Source: Acidimicrobiales bacterium
GTDB taxonomy: Bacteria > Actinomycetota > Acidimicrobiia > Acidimicrobiales > Poriferisodalaceae
Length of the DNA stretch: 56,372 bases
Assembly (NCBI GenBank): GCA_009843525.1
Contig: VYDH01000023.1
Coordinates: forward strand, 1-56,372
Direction of reading: 5' to 3'
The position numbers were made by a program, and so were the translations under genes. Position 1 is the stretch's first letter. The number at the start of each line of letters is the position of its first letter. The notes beneath the pieces were generated by a model. The model worked only from the letters and a program-made list of their open reading frames with translations. It had not been told where the DNA came from and made no database searches. Below, piece after piece: positions 16,081-25,663 of the stretch.

Positions 16081-19000
16081 ATGAGTTCCTCATCCGTCAT
16101 CGCCGAGCCCTCCGGCGAGATCTGCACCGAAGACGGGCGCGAGTGGTACCGGATCACCGACTACGACCACGCTGAGCCGTTTCTCATCAACGTGGTCACG
16201 CTCGGCGACCTGTGGCTGTTCGTGTCATCGAGCGGAGCGCTGACCGCAGGCCGCTACAGCGCGGATCTGGCGCTGTTTCCTTATGAGACCGATGACCGGC
16301 TGCATCGCAGCGGGGGTCGGACGGGCCCCTTCACGTTGATACGGGGTGGTGATCATGTCTGGGAGCCGTTCGCACCGCACGCGTCGATGGGTTCGGTGCG
16401 CCGCACCATCGCCAAGACCGTCGAAGGAGACCAGCTCCGCTTCACCGAGCAGCACGACGATCTCGGACTCACCTTCAGCTACACATGGTCGGCTACGCCG
16501 GAGTACGGCTTCGTGCGCAGCTGCGAGCTCACCCGCTCCGCGGACCGCGCCGCCATCGATGTGGAGGTGCTCGACGGGCTGATCGACGTGCTTCCCTCAG
16601 GCGTCGAGCTGGCGGTGCAGCAGCAGTCGAGCACGCTGGTGGATGCTTACCGTCGCAGCGAGTACGACGGCGAAGCGGAACTCGCACTCTTCACGCTCGA
16701 GGCGCTGATCAGCGACCGTCCCGACCCGGCTGAGTCGCTGCACGCCGCGGTGGTGTGGTCACGCGGACTCGGCGGCGCCCAAATCGTCCTTTCCGATCGG
16801 CAGGTGAGACTGTTCCGCTCAGGCCACACGCTCGAGCCCGAGCACCTGGTGACCGGCCGCAAGGGGTCGTTCCTGCTCGCCGGAGCTGCGCGGCTCGAGC
16901 CCGGCACACCTCTGGAATGGGTCACGGTCGCCGACACCTCCCGATCCCATGCCGACGTCGCACAGCTCCGCCGCTGGCTGCGAGAGACACCCGATCCTCG
17001 GCCGGAACTCGGGGCCTCGGTCGATCGGATGCGAGGCGAACTCGTGCGGCTCGTGGCCTCCGCCGACGGGCTGCAGCGCACCGCAGATCGCCGTGTCGAC
17101 ATCAACCACTACTCGAACGTTCTCTACAACTGCATGCGCGGGGGAGTGCCGCTCGACGACTACCGCGTCGAGCTCGCCGATGTCGGCAAGTTCGTGACCG
17201 CACGGAACACCGATGCAGCGCAACGGTTCGCGGCCAAGACCGCTGGACTCGATACAACGGTCGGCCTGGGCGAGCTGCATCGAGCCGTCGTCGACGACAC
17301 GGATCTGTTCCGGCTGGTGGACGAGTACCTGCCGCTGTCGTTCAGCCGCCGCCACGGCGATCCGAGCAGGCCATGGAACGAATTCCGCATCGGCGCTGAA
17401 GGCGAGTCGTCAAGCTTCGCCTACGAGGGCAATTGGCGTGACATCTTCCAGAACTGGGAGGCGTTGGTCACCAGCTTTCCCATGCTGGCCCATGCAGTCG
17501 TGGCCAAGTTCCTGAACGCTTCGACCTGCGACGGCCACAATCCGTACCGGATCACCAGCGACGGCATCGATTGGGAGATGCCCGATGAGGGCTCGTGGTC
17601 GAACTTCGGCTACTGGGGCGATCACCAGATCGTCTACCTGCACCGCCTGCTGGAACTCGCACACCGCCACATTCCGGGTCTGCTCGAATCGCTGCTCGGG
17701 TGGGTCGGCTACGCGTCGGCGAACGTCCCGTACCGCATGCTCCCGTACTCCGACATGGTCGCGGACCCCAAACGCACGCTGCGCTTCGACGCAGATGCCC
17801 AAGCCCAGATTGACGAACGGACCCAGCGGCTCGGCACCGACGGCAAGCTCGTGCTGGACGCCGCCGGAAGTGTTCACCATGTGTCGCTAGCCGAGAAGCT
17901 GCTGCTGCCGGCACTCGCGAAGATCTCCAGCTTGGTGCCCGGCGGCGGCATCTGGCTGAACGCCCAACGACCCGAGTGGAACGACGCGAACAACGCTCTC
18001 GCCGGCATCGGTCTGTCGGTGGTCACCGTCATACACCTGCGCGACTACCTCGCATTCATCGACCGCTTCTTCACTGACGCAGACGTCGAGACAGTCCCGC
18101 TCAGCGCCCCGGTGACCGCGTGGCTCTCCGACGTGCTGGCGGCCTGCGAGGAGCACGCAGAGTTCGCCGATGTCCGGCGCCTCGATGACACGCTGCGCCG
18201 TTCCCTGTCGGACCGGCTCGGCGCGGCGTTCGAGGAGTTCCGTGCCCGCATCTACGACCGTCCGCCCGAGCCGCCCCAGCCCACTCCCATGGCTCTCCTG
18301 CGACGCCTGACCTCCGCGGTTCGCCCTCATCTTGATGCGGTCGTTGACGCTGCCCGCCGGCCGGACGGCCTCGTCGACTCCTATCGCCTGGTGACCTTTG
18401 ACACGGGAGTCGTGCGTCTCGAGTCGCTGCCGCTCATGCTCGAAGGGCAGGTCGCATTGCTCGGTTCAGCAACAACGAGCCTCGAAGAGGCGGTCGGCAC
18501 TCTCGATGCGCTGTTCGCCAGCGACCTGTATCGATCTGATCAGCGGTCCTTCCTGCTGCATCCGGACACCTCGCGTCCCAGTTTCATGGAGCGCAATCAG
18601 ATTCCTGCTGCGCGGATCACCGATGAACTGCGCGACGTGCTGAACGGTCGCACTGACTTGATGGAGACAGACTCGGAAGGCAGCATTCGCTTCGCGAGCT
18701 GGCTGACCAGCAGCCGACAGCTCGAGGGCGCGCTCGACGAGTTGCAGTCTGCGTCGCGCATCAGTGCAGCCGAGCGTGCGGAGATCGCCGCGGCGTACGA
18801 GGCAGTGTTCCAGCACCAGTCATTCATCGGGCGTGCGCAGACGATGTACCGCTACGAGGGTCTCGGCTCGATCTACTGGCACATGGTGATGAAGCTGCTG
18901 GTTGCCATCCAGCGCCAGATCACCACCGCTGTCGACAGCGGGGCTGACGGCGACATGGTGAACCGGCTCATCGACCACTACCGCCGGATCCGCTCCGGCC

Positions 19001-19512
19001 TCGGCTTCCTGAAATCGGCCGGTGAGCACGGCGCCTTCCCGCTCGAGCCGTATTCGCACACGCCCGCGGATGCGGGCGCGCAGCAGCCTGGGATGACCGG
19101 CGCAGCGAAGGACGGGATCCTGCTTCGTTGGGGGGAGCTCGGGGTGCAAGTGCGCAATGGGCGGGTGCGCTTTCGGCCGGTGCTGCTTGATGCTGACGAA
19201 TTCCTGCAAGCTCCGAAATCATGGGCACCGCTCGGGCCGGATGATCAGCAAAGCCAGCTCAGCGCCGGCACCCTGGGGTTCACCTACTGCGGCGTGCCGG
19301 TGATCTATCGGCTGGCTGAGGGCCGCCCGTCGCTGGTGGTGACCGCGGGCGACGGTGCTTCGGTGGTGGCCGGCGACGAGCTCGATGCCGACATGAGCGA
19401 GTTGTTGTTCAGCCGTTCGGGAGCCATCACCAGCATTGAGGCCAGCGTCGAGCTGTGGCCGCATCGGCCTGCGCGGCCGCGAGCCGCCGCCTTACCCACC
19501 CGCACACCCTGA
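16081..19512 (+). CDS. candidate clan GH-Q (GH149/GH161-like) beta-glucan phosphorylase
   Basis: An 1143-residue protein without signal peptide, so cytoplasmic. The N-terminal third is beta-rich. The centre reads like an (alpha/alpha)6 barrel with GNWRDIFQNWEAL, DGIDWEMPDEGSWSNFGYWGDHQ and, at D635, RPEWNDANNALAG. The WRDIFQN and WND blocks match the layout of clan GH-Q phosphorylases, in which the Asp of WND is the general acid. The length fits GH149 or GH161 beta-1,3-glucan phosphorylases far better than GH94 cellobiose phosphorylase. It would release glucose-1-phosphate from imported oligosaccharides. The gene lies four bases after the GH16 gene. Family assignment is inference from motifs and context. 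Confidence 0.65.
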   Translation: MSSSSVIAEPSGEICTEDGREWYRITDYDHAEPFLINVVTLGDLWLFVSSSGALTAGRYSADLALFPYETDDRLHRSGGRTGPFTLIRGGDHVWEPFAPHASMGSVRRTIAKTVEGDQLRFTEQHDDLGLTFSYTWSATPEYGFVRSCELTRSADRAAIDVEVLDGLIDVLPSGVELAVQQQSSTLVDAYRRSEYDGEAELALFTLEALISDRPDPAESLHAAVVWSRGLGGAQIVLSDRQVRLFRSGHTLEPEHLVTGRKGSFLLAGAARLEPGTPLEWVTVADTSRSHADVAQLRRWLRETPDPRPELGASVDRMRGELVRLVASADGLQRTADRRVDINHYSNVLYNCMRGGVPLDDYRVELADVGKFVTARNTDAAQRFAAKTAGLDTTVGLGELHRAVVDDTDLFRLVDEYLPLSFSRRHGDPSRPWNEFRIGAEGESSSFAYEGNWRDIFQNWEALVTSFPMLAHAVVAKFLNASTCDGHNPYRITSDGIDWEMPDEGSWSNFGYWGDHQIVYLHRLLELAHRHIPGLLESLLGWVGYASANVPYRMLPYSDMVADPKRTLRFDADAQAQIDERTQRLGTDGKLVLDAAGSVHHVSLAEKLLLPALAKISSLVPGGGIWLNAQRPEWNDANNALAGIGLSVVTVIHLRDYLAFIDRFFTDADVETVPLSAPVTAWLSDVLAACEEHAEFADVRRLDDTLRRSLSDRLGAAFEEFRARIYDRPPEPPQPTPMALLRRLTSAVRPHLDAVVDAARRPDGLVDSYRLVTFDTGVVRLESLPLMLEGQVALLGSATTSLEEAVGTLDALFASDLYRSDQRSFLLHPDTSRPSFMERNQIPAARITDELRDVLNGRTDLMETDSEGSIRFASWLTSSRQLEGALDELQSASRISAAERAEIAAAYEAVFQHQSFIGRAQTMYRYEGLGSIYWHMVMKLLVAIQRQITTAVDSGADGDMVNRLIDHYRRIRSGLGFLKSAGEHGAFPLEPYSHTPADAGAQQPGMTGAAKDGILLRWGELGVQVRNGRVRFRPVLLDADEFLQAPKSWAPLGPDDQQSQLSAGTLGFTYCGVPVIYRLAEGRPSLVVTAGDGASVVAGDELDADMSELLFSRSGAITSIEASVELWPHRPARPRAAALPTRTP

Positions 19513-19540
19513 GAACCCACGCCCACGAGGAGTCAGCACC

Positions 19541-20692
19541 GTGGCATCGATCACCATCGACCAGGTCGACAAGGTCTATCCGAACGGCTTTCAGGCCATC
19601 TACGGGCTCAGCCTTGAGGTCGCCGACGGAGAATTCGTCGTGCTCGTCGGTCCGTCCGGCTGTGGCAAGTCCACTGCTCTGCGGATGGTTGCGGGCCTCG
19701 AGCAGATTTCGAACGGCGAGCTGCGCATCGGCGAGCGCGTCGTCAATGATGTCGAGCCCAAGAACCGGGACATCGCGATGGTGTTCCAGAACTACGCCTT
19801 GTACCCCCACATGACGGTGGCCGAGAACATCGGCTTCGCGCTCAAGCTGGCCAAAGTCCCCAAGGCCGAGGTCGCGGCACGCGTCGCTGAGGCAGCCCAG
19901 ATGCTCGAGCTCACCGATCAGCTCGCCAGCAGGCCCTCGCAGCTCTCGGGCGGCCAGCGCCAACGCGTGGCGATGGGCCGTGCCATCGTGCGTGAGCCGG
20001 CGGCATTCCTCATGGACGAGCCGCTGTCCAACCTCGACGCGAAGCTGCGTGTGCAGATGCGAGCTGACATCTCACGGCTCCAGCGCCAACTGGGCGTCAC
20101 GACCATCTATGTGACTCATGACCAGGTCGAGGCCATGACGATGGGAGACCGGGTGGCTGTGCTCAAGGACGGTTATCTCCAGCAGGTCGACACGCCCCAG
20201 CATCTGTACGACCGCCCCGACAACGTGTTCGTGGCCGCCTTCATCGGCTCACCGTCGATGAACCTGTACGAAGCCACGCTGAAGAGCCGGGAGCTGCATT
20301 TGGGCGGTCAGTCCTTGACCCTTCCCGAAGCCACATTCGGGCAGCGCCCGGCGCTGGCAAGCTACGACGGCCGCAAGATCGCCGTCGGCGTCCGCCCTGA
20401 GGATCTCGAGGACGCGACGTTGGCTGTCGACCTTGTCGACGGCGCAACCATCGCTTCGACGGTGGAGCTCACCGAATCACTCGGCAGCGAGATCGTGGTT
20501 CACTTCGCCCTCGACGCCGCCCGAGTCGACCCCGGCAATCCTGACGCTGCCGACGACGTCAGCGGCGCCGACGCAGTGGCGCGCTTCGATCCGCGGAGTG
20601 CCTGCCGGGCCGGAGAGCACGTCGAGATCGCCGTCACCGTCGAGAACCTCCACTTCTTCGATCTGGACAGCCACGAAGCGATCTGGGACTAG
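19541..20692 (+). CDS. sugar ABC transporter ATP-binding protein (MsmK/UgpC type)
   Basis: A 383-residue ATPase that drives sugar import. Walker A is G37-PSGCGKS-T45, followed by the Q loop (MVFQNYALYPHMT), the signature LSGGQRQRVAMGRA, Walker B (AFLMDEPLSNLDAKLR) and the switch His in YVTHDQVEA. A C-terminal regulatory TOBE-type domain of about 140 residues follows. GTG 19541 has GAGGAG upstream. It closes the operon behind the phosphorylase candidate. MsmK-like ATPases may serve several sugar transporters, so it may be shared. Confidence 0.92.
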   Translation: MASITIDQVDKVYPNGFQAIYGLSLEVADGEFVVLVGPSGCGKSTALRMVAGLEQISNGELRIGERVVNDVEPKNRDIAMVFQNYALYPHMTVAENIGFALKLAKVPKAEVAARVAEAAQMLELTDQLASRPSQLSGGQRQRVAMGRAIVREPAAFLMDEPLSNLDAKLRVQMRADISRLQRQLGVTTIYVTHDQVEAMTMGDRVAVLKDGYLQQVDTPQHLYDRPDNVFVAAFIGSPSMNLYEATLKSRELHLGGQSLTLPEATFGQRPALASYDGRKIAVGVRPEDLEDATLAVDLVDGATIASTVELTESLGSEIVVHFALDAARVDPGNPDAADDVSGADAVARFDPRSACRAGEHVEIAVTVENLHFFDLDSHEAIWD

Positions 20693-20773
20693 ACACATGT
20701 CTCGGCACGCCAGCCCGCGTAGCCGAGCTTGCCTGGCAGCAGACGTACAATCCGCGTCGTGGGGATCGGGGAG

Positions 20774-21715
20774 GTGACGCTCCCGCCGATGTACGAGCGG
20801 CCGCCTCGCCCGTTGGCCATGGCGCGCTGGACAGTCACCCAATTCCTGTGGTGGCAGGGCGGTCTGTGGATCGCTGTGGGCATCGTGGCGTGGAACTGGC
20901 TCACGCCGTCGCTCGAGAGCTTCGCGACCCCCGCCGCATGGGCGGTCGCACTGGTCTACGTGCGCAACGTGGCGCTCATGATTGCGGTGGCCGGAGGACT
21001 GCACTGGTGGCTGTTCATCCGCCGCAGCCAAGGCACCCGGCACAAGTACGACGAGCGATGGCTGTCGGTAGGTCGCCGCCCATTCCTGTTCCGCAACCAG
21101 ACGCGTGACAACGTCTTCTGGTCGCTGGCCAGCGCCTGCTCCATCGCGGCGCTGTACGAGTCGCTGATGCTGTGGCTGTACGCCAACGATCTCATCTGGA
21201 CCGTTCCGGCAAGCGGCAGCCTGTTGGCTCTGGGCTACACCGCGGCGCTGACGCTGCTGATCTTCCCGCTGGGCTCGGTGCACTTCTACGCCAACCACCG
21301 GCTGCTCCACACCAAGCACCTGTACCGCTGGGCGCACTCGCTGCACCATCGCAACGTCAACATCGGCCCGTGGTCGGGCGTGTCGATGCATCCGCTCGAG
21401 CACGTGCTGTACCTCTCGGTGCCGCTGGTCTTCCTGGTGATCCCGGCGAACCCGTACCTGATCACGCTGACAACCACATATTTCCTGCTGTCACCGGCAG
21501 CATCGCACTCGGGCTTCGACCGCTTCGTGGTAGCTGGCGGTCGCACCGTGGCCGGCGGCGACCGGTTCCACACGCTCCACCACCGCTACTTCGACTGCAA
21601 CTACGGCACCGCGCTGGTTCCGCTCGACAAGTGGTTCGGCACGTTTCACGACGGCAGCCAAGAAGCCACCGAGATGGTCAAGCACCGCCGGCAGCTCGCA
21701 GACCGGGGTCGCTAG
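20774..21715 (+). CDS. sterol desaturase / fatty acid hydroxylase family protein
   Basis: An integral membrane di-iron enzyme of about 313 residues. Histidine clusters typical of the superfamily are present: HFYANHRLLHTKHLYRWAHS, LHHRN and RFHTLHHRYFDCNYG. Four or five hydrophobic segments surround them. Such enzymes hydroxylate or desaturate lipids with oxygen; the lipid is unknown. Start uncertain: GTG 20774, GTG 20759 and ATG 20789 are in frame. It follows the glucan operon by about 80 bases with no clear terminator, but nothing suggests a shared role. Confidence 0.82.
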   Translation: MTLPPMYERPPRPLAMARWTVTQFLWWQGGLWIAVGIVAWNWLTPSLESFATPAAWAVALVYVRNVALMIAVAGGLHWWLFIRRSQGTRHKYDERWLSVGRRPFLFRNQTRDNVFWSLASACSIAALYESLMLWLYANDLIWTVPASGSLLALGYTAALTLLIFPLGSVHFYANHRLLHTKHLYRWAHSLHHRNVNIGPWSGVSMHPLEHVLYLSVPLVFLVIPANPYLITLTTTYFLLSPAASHSGFDRFVVAGGRTVAGGDRFHTLHHRYFDCNYGTALVPLDKWFGTFHDGSQEATEMVKHRRQLADRGR

Positions 21716-21724
21716 AGGTCAGAT

Positions 21725-22447
21725 TCAGGCGATGGTTTCAGGCTCGGTGGTGACGAGCAGCTCGGCGACCGATGCGGTGTTGGGCAGCCGCAGGATGGTC
21801 GCGAGGGCCTGGGCCAAGTCGTCGGCTTGGATCATGATCGACGGGTCCACGCCGAAGCCCGAGGTCATGTCGGTCTGCACATAGCCCGGGCACACGGCCG
21901 TGCAGCGAATCCCATCGGGAAACGTCAGGTGACGCACTGAGTGGTGCAGCGCCATCGCGGCGTGCTTGCTCATGGCGTACCCCGGTGCGAACGTGCCGCG
22001 CACCCGCTTGCCCGACATCGAGATCACGTTCACGATGCGGCCCTCTCCGCTGCGGCGCAGGTGGTCCAGCGTGGCACGGATCATGCGGAACGGCCCCTTC
22101 GCGTTGACCTGCCACATCTCGTCCAGCGTGTCCTCAGTCAGCTCTTCGAGGGCATCGGGATGTGCGACGCCCGCGTTGTTCACGAGGCAGTCGATCCGGC
22201 TGTGCGCCGACATCGTCTCTGCAGCCCATCGCTCGGCGGCGCCGTCCTCGGTGGCGTCGTAGCGGTGCAGCGTCACGGCCGGTCCTTGATCTCTGCGGTA
22301 CCGGGATACCGAGGCTTGCAGCGAAGCGAGATCGCGCGCAGCCAGCGACAGCGCCCAGCCGTCCGCGTGCAGTGCCGCGGCGATGGCTTCGCCGATGCCG
22401 CGATTCGCACCGCTGATCATCGCCACGCAACCGGTGATGTCTCGCAT
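21725..22447 (-). CDS. short-chain dehydrogenase/reductase
   Basis: A 240-residue classical SDR. The cofactor motif is SGANRGIGEAI, the second is VNNAGVAHPD, and the catalytic Ser and Tyr-x-x-x-Lys are in VISMSGKR and GYAMSKHAAMA. AVCPGYVQTDM follows as in the family. NAD(P)H-dependent oxidoreductase; substrate unknown. GGAGAGGAG precedes ATG 22447. A much longer open frame continues upstream, but it is antisense to the MFS gene at 22556 and is rejected. The gene converges on the sterol-desaturase gene with nine bases between. Confidence 0.88.
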   Translation of the reverse strand: MRDITGCVAMISGANRGIGEAIAAALHADGWALSLAARDLASLQASVSRYRRDQGPAVTLHRYDATEDGAAERWAAETMSAHSRIDCLVNNAGVAHPDALEELTEDTLDEMWQVNAKGPFRMIRATLDHLRRSGEGRIVNVISMSGKRVRGTFAPGYAMSKHAAMALHHSVRHLTFPDGIRCTAVCPGYVQTDMTSGFGVDPSIMIQADDLAQALATILRLPNTASVAELLVTTEPETIA

Positions 22448-22555
22448 CTCGCACTCCTCTCCTGCCAGTTCATCCCGACGCGCTTCGGTGACCCGCAGTA
22501 GCGTTCGCAATCGGCCTCGCCGTGACACCGGCCGGCCGATCCGGAGGCTAGGTCG

Positions 22556-23854
22556 ATGGTGCAGAGTTTGTCGGGGGGCAGCGACGGGGCTGCATACCTC
22601 CCCGGCTCGCCCGAACGCGACGAGCTGGCACGCCGCACCATCCGGGTGCTGCAGCTCGGGGTAATCCCCGGCGGGCTGGCCATGACGGCATCGTTCGCCG
22701 CGGCCACCCTGCTCGCCGACCAGATGACGGGCAGCGAGACGAAGGCCTCGCTGGCCGCCGTGTGCCTCAGCATCGGCGGCACGCTCGCGGGCATCCCGCT
22801 TGCCGCGCTGATGGCCCGGCACGGCCGCCGCGCCGGACTCGCCGCCGGCTACTCCACCGGCGCCATCGGCGGCACGCTGGCGCTGTTGTCGGCGTTCACC
22901 GGCCGCTACTCGATGCTGGTGGCCGGCATGGTGCTGATCGGCACCGGCCAAGCCGCCAATCTGGCTGCGCGGTACGCCGGCGCTGACTTGGCGACCGACG
23001 AGAACCGGGCCCGCTCCATCAGCCTCGTGCTGTGGGCCAGCACGGTCGGCTCGGTGCTGGGGCCCACCGTCGCGCTCGGCCTCAAGAGCCTCTTCGCCGA
23101 CACCGAGGGGTTGAGCGGCTTCGCACTGCCGTACGCCATGACGCTGGGTCTTTTCGGTCTCGCAGCAGTCAACATCTGGCGCCGCCTGCGCCCAGATCCG
23201 TTGCACGTCGTGGCTGCAGACGCAGGCTCGACAAGCGTCAAGCTGCCGAGCTTGGCTGAGGCCGGCCGGATCTTGGCCCATCCCGTGGCGTCCATTGCGC
23301 TGATCGGAATGATGCTGTCGCAGGCGGTGATGATCGGCGTCATGACCGTGTCGCCGATCCACATGTCCCAGGGCGGCCAGAACCCGCTGATCATCGGCAT
23401 CATGCTGTCGCTGCACATCGCCGGCATGTTCGCGTTCTCGCCGTATGTGGGCTGGTTGGTGGATCGTGTCGGCGGCCAGCTCATCATCGTCGCGGGTGCG
23501 CTCGTGCTCACCGTCGGTGCAGTCATGGCCGCCAACACCGAAGCTCAACATGCCACCGGTCTGCTGTTGGGGCTGTTTCTCATCGGCATCGGCTGGAGCT
23601 GCTGCGTGGTGTCCGCCAGCTCGCTGCTGACCGCGTCGTTTCCGCTGGAGCGCCGTGTCAGCGTGCAGGCCACAGCGGACGTGCTGATGACGGCGCTCGG
23701 CGCCTCCGCCGGCGTGAGCTCCGGATTGGCGGTCGAGCATCGCTCCTATGCCGAACTCGCGAGCTGGGGAGCGTGGGTAGCGGTAGCGCTCGGCATCGCG
23801 GCCGTGGTGATGCTGGTGCGGAACTTCCGGGTGACCGGGCGCCTCACCGCCTGA
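22556..23854 (+). CDS. MFS transporter
   Basis: A 432-residue permease with about 12 hydrophobic segments and very short loops. The family loop motif is visible as ALMARHGRRAGLAAGYSTGAIGG, and the second half starts near residue 235 (HPVASIALIGMMLSQAVMIG). The substrate cannot be read. It is divergent from the SDR gene (about 108 bases between starts) and converges with surE. Confidence 0.85.
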   Translation: MVQSLSGGSDGAAYLPGSPERDELARRTIRVLQLGVIPGGLAMTASFAAATLLADQMTGSETKASLAAVCLSIGGTLAGIPLAALMARHGRRAGLAAGYSTGAIGGTLALLSAFTGRYSMLVAGMVLIGTGQAANLAARYAGADLATDENRARSISLVLWASTVGSVLGPTVALGLKSLFADTEGLSGFALPYAMTLGLFGLAAVNIWRRLRPDPLHVVAADAGSTSVKLPSLAEAGRILAHPVASIALIGMMLSQAVMIGVMTVSPIHMSQGGQNPLIIGIMLSLHIAGMFAFSPYVGWLVDRVGGQLIIVAGALVLTVGAVMAANTEAQHATGLLLGLFLIGIGWSCCVVSASSLLTASFPLERRVSVQATADVLMTALGASAGVSSGLAVEHRSYAELASWGAWVAVALGIAAVVMLVRNFRVTGRLTA

Positions 23855-23880
23855 TCAGCCGCGCAGCCAGATCTCCAGGA

Positions 23881-23908
23881 CAGCCGGTTCAGAACAGCCG
23901 GTTCAGAA
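23881..23908. repeat. 14-base tandem duplication at the surE 3' end
   Basis: CAGCCGGTTCAGAA occurs twice in tandem (23881-23894 and 23895-23908). The second copy contains the surE stop codon. It looks like a recent slippage or duplication in the gap between convergent genes. Confidence 0.75.
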
Positions 23909-24718
23909 CAGACCGTCGAGGCAGGCGGCGAGCTTCGAGTCACCCGCCGCCGGCAGGGCGGTGAGACGCGACAGGAACGACACCGACACCATGTCGTCCA
24001 TGACCGCACCGGTGTCGACCTCGGTGGGCATGTCGACAGCATCGCCCCACTCCATGGCAACCCGGAACGCGTCGGCGTTGTCGGGATGCGGCTCCAGGCT
24101 CACCGAGGTGATCGAACGCGGCGGCAGCGTGCCCACCTCGGTGAACCGCCAGCCTTTCATGTCGGCCACTTCCCGATTCGGCACGTTGAGGTTCACTGCC
24201 CACGCCGAGTCGTGCTCGTCGGCAAGCAGGCCGCTGAGCACGACGCTGGCAATCTCGGCCGCCGAATGCCACTTCTGATCGGCAATGGCGTCTTCCCAGC
24301 CTTGGCCCTCCACCCCGAATCCCTCTACGGTCTGGCTGACCGCCAAACCCGGGATGCTGCCGTTGCGGCCTGTCAGCACCGCGCCGACGGTGCCGGAGTG
24401 ATACACGGAACGGCCGACGTTCGCGCCCGGGTTGATCCCTGACACCACCAGGTCCACCGGGCCGAAAGCACCCAGCCGGGCGAACATCACGCACAACGCT
24501 GGCGCCCCCGACACGGCCCAGGCCTCGGTGACGCCCTCGAAGCGCACCCTGTGCACTTGGGGGTCCATCAGATGCAGCGGACCGATCGCGGCGCCCGCGC
24601 CTGAGTACTCGGAGTCTGGAGCCACGACGACGACGTCGCCATGAGCGGTCATCGCACTCGCAAGGACGTGCAGCCCCTCCGATTCGATGCCGTCGTCATT
24701 GGTCACCAGGATCCGCAC
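23903..24718 (-). CDS. surE: 5'/3'-nucleotidase SurE
   Basis: A 271-residue SurE-type phosphatase that dephosphorylates nucleoside monophosphates and is linked with stationary-phase survival and repair. The N-terminus MRILVTNDDGIESEGL carries the metal-binding Asp8-Asp9, followed by VVVVAPDSEYSGAGAAI and the downstream VSGINPGANVG with its conserved Asn and Gly residues. The activity is metal-dependent and cytoplasmic. It is divergent from the SbcD-like gene, with 85 bases between starts. Confidence 0.92.
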   Translation of the reverse strand: MRILVTNDDGIESEGLHVLASAMTAHGDVVVVAPDSEYSGAGAAIGPLHLMDPQVHRVRFEGVTEAWAVSGAPALCVMFARLGAFGPVDLVVSGINPGANVGRSVYHSGTVGAVLTGRNGSIPGLAVSQTVEGFGVEGQGWEDAIADQKWHSAAEIASVVLSGLLADEHDSAWAVNLNVPNREVADMKGWRFTEVGTLPPRSITSVSLEPHPDNADAFRVAMEWGDAVDMPTEVDTGAVMDDMVSVSFLSRLTALPAAGDSKLAACLDGLF

Positions 24719-24803
24719 CGTGCCGAAAGTACCGCCCGCAGGCGGTGCATCGACGTATGGCGCTCGAACGGGGAGTGTCGGTCCCGTGGCAAGCTGTCTC
24801 GCT

Positions 24804-25631
24804 GTGAGGGAGCGAGCGGAGACGGGTTCGCTTGAGACTGGGCCGCCGAGCGGGCATCAGCTGCGCGTTCTGCACACCTCCGACGTGCACATCGGGCACG
24901 TGCGCGGCCCGCACGGCACCCACCGTGACGTGTGTCAGTGCCCCATCCACGCGCTCGCCGCCGCTGTCGCGCAGCATGAGGCCGACGTGCTGCTCATCGC
25001 CGGCGACTTGTTCGATCACGCCCGCCTGCGGCGAATCGACGTCGCGCACACCATGGAGCTGCTTGGCAGCGTCGATGCCTCGGTGATCATCATTCCTGGA
25101 AATCATGATGTCCATGACGAACAGTCGCTGTGGGGCACCCACGCGGATCACGAGCACCGGCTCGAAGTGACTGGCGCCGGCGTGATCTTCCTCGACGATC
25201 CCGAGGGAGCGACGCTGCACTTCGGCGAGCACGACCTGACGCTCTGGGGTCGGGCGATGGACTCCCATGACGCTGACTACCGGCCCCTCGCTGGCGTGCC
25301 CGCTCGTCCCGACGCCGGCTGGTTCATCGCTGCGGGTCACGGGCACTTCCAGCGGACTCCAGACGATGCCCATCGCTCGTCACCGATCTCCGCTGAAGAG
25401 ATCGAGGCCACCGGGGCCGACTACGTAGCCCTCGGCCACTGGCATGTCACCACCGATGTCTCGGTCGGCGACGTCTTGGCGTGGTATCCCGGCGCACCCA
25501 TGGGCATGCCCTCGAACGGCACCGCTTCCCTCGTCACGTTCGAACGGCGCGCCGATGGAGTCCGCGAGCCAGTGTCCGTTTCGCATGTGGCGGTCACGCC
25601 ACCCGGCGACGGCTGCGCCGAGATGACGTAG
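24804..25631 (+). CDS. metallophosphoesterase, SbcD/Mre11-like exonuclease
   Basis: A 275-residue calcineurin-like phosphoesterase. The five metal motifs are visible in order: HTSDVHIGH, AGDLFDHARL, PGNHDVHD, AAGHGHF and LGHWH. The order and the LLIAGDLFDH style match SbcD/Mre11-type DNA repair nucleases, but the protein is shorter than typical SbcD and no SbcC ATPase follows, so it may be a stand-alone nuclease or phosphodiesterase. GTG 24804 was chosen because an in-frame ATG at 24687 would overlap the divergent surE start. Confidence 0.82.
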   Translation: MRERAETGSLETGPPSGHQLRVLHTSDVHIGHVRGPHGTHRDVCQCPIHALAAAVAQHEADVLLIAGDLFDHARLRRIDVAHTMELLGSVDASVIIIPGNHDVHDEQSLWGTHADHEHRLEVTGAGVIFLDDPEGATLHFGEHDLTLWGRAMDSHDADYRPLAGVPARPDAGWFIAAGHGHFQRTPDDAHRSSPISAEEIEATGADYVALGHWHVTTDVSVGDVLAWYPGAPMGMPSNGTASLVTFERRADGVREPVSVSHVAVTPPGDGCAEMT

Positions 25632-25663
25632 CGGCAGCGCAAGCACCGCGACTGCTCGGACTT

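Noticed and set aside
21725..23740. A single 671-residue minus-strand protein
   Set aside because: Only the last 240 residues are an SDR. The rest is low-complexity antisense of the MFS gene, and a good ribosome site with ATG lies at the SDR start (22447).
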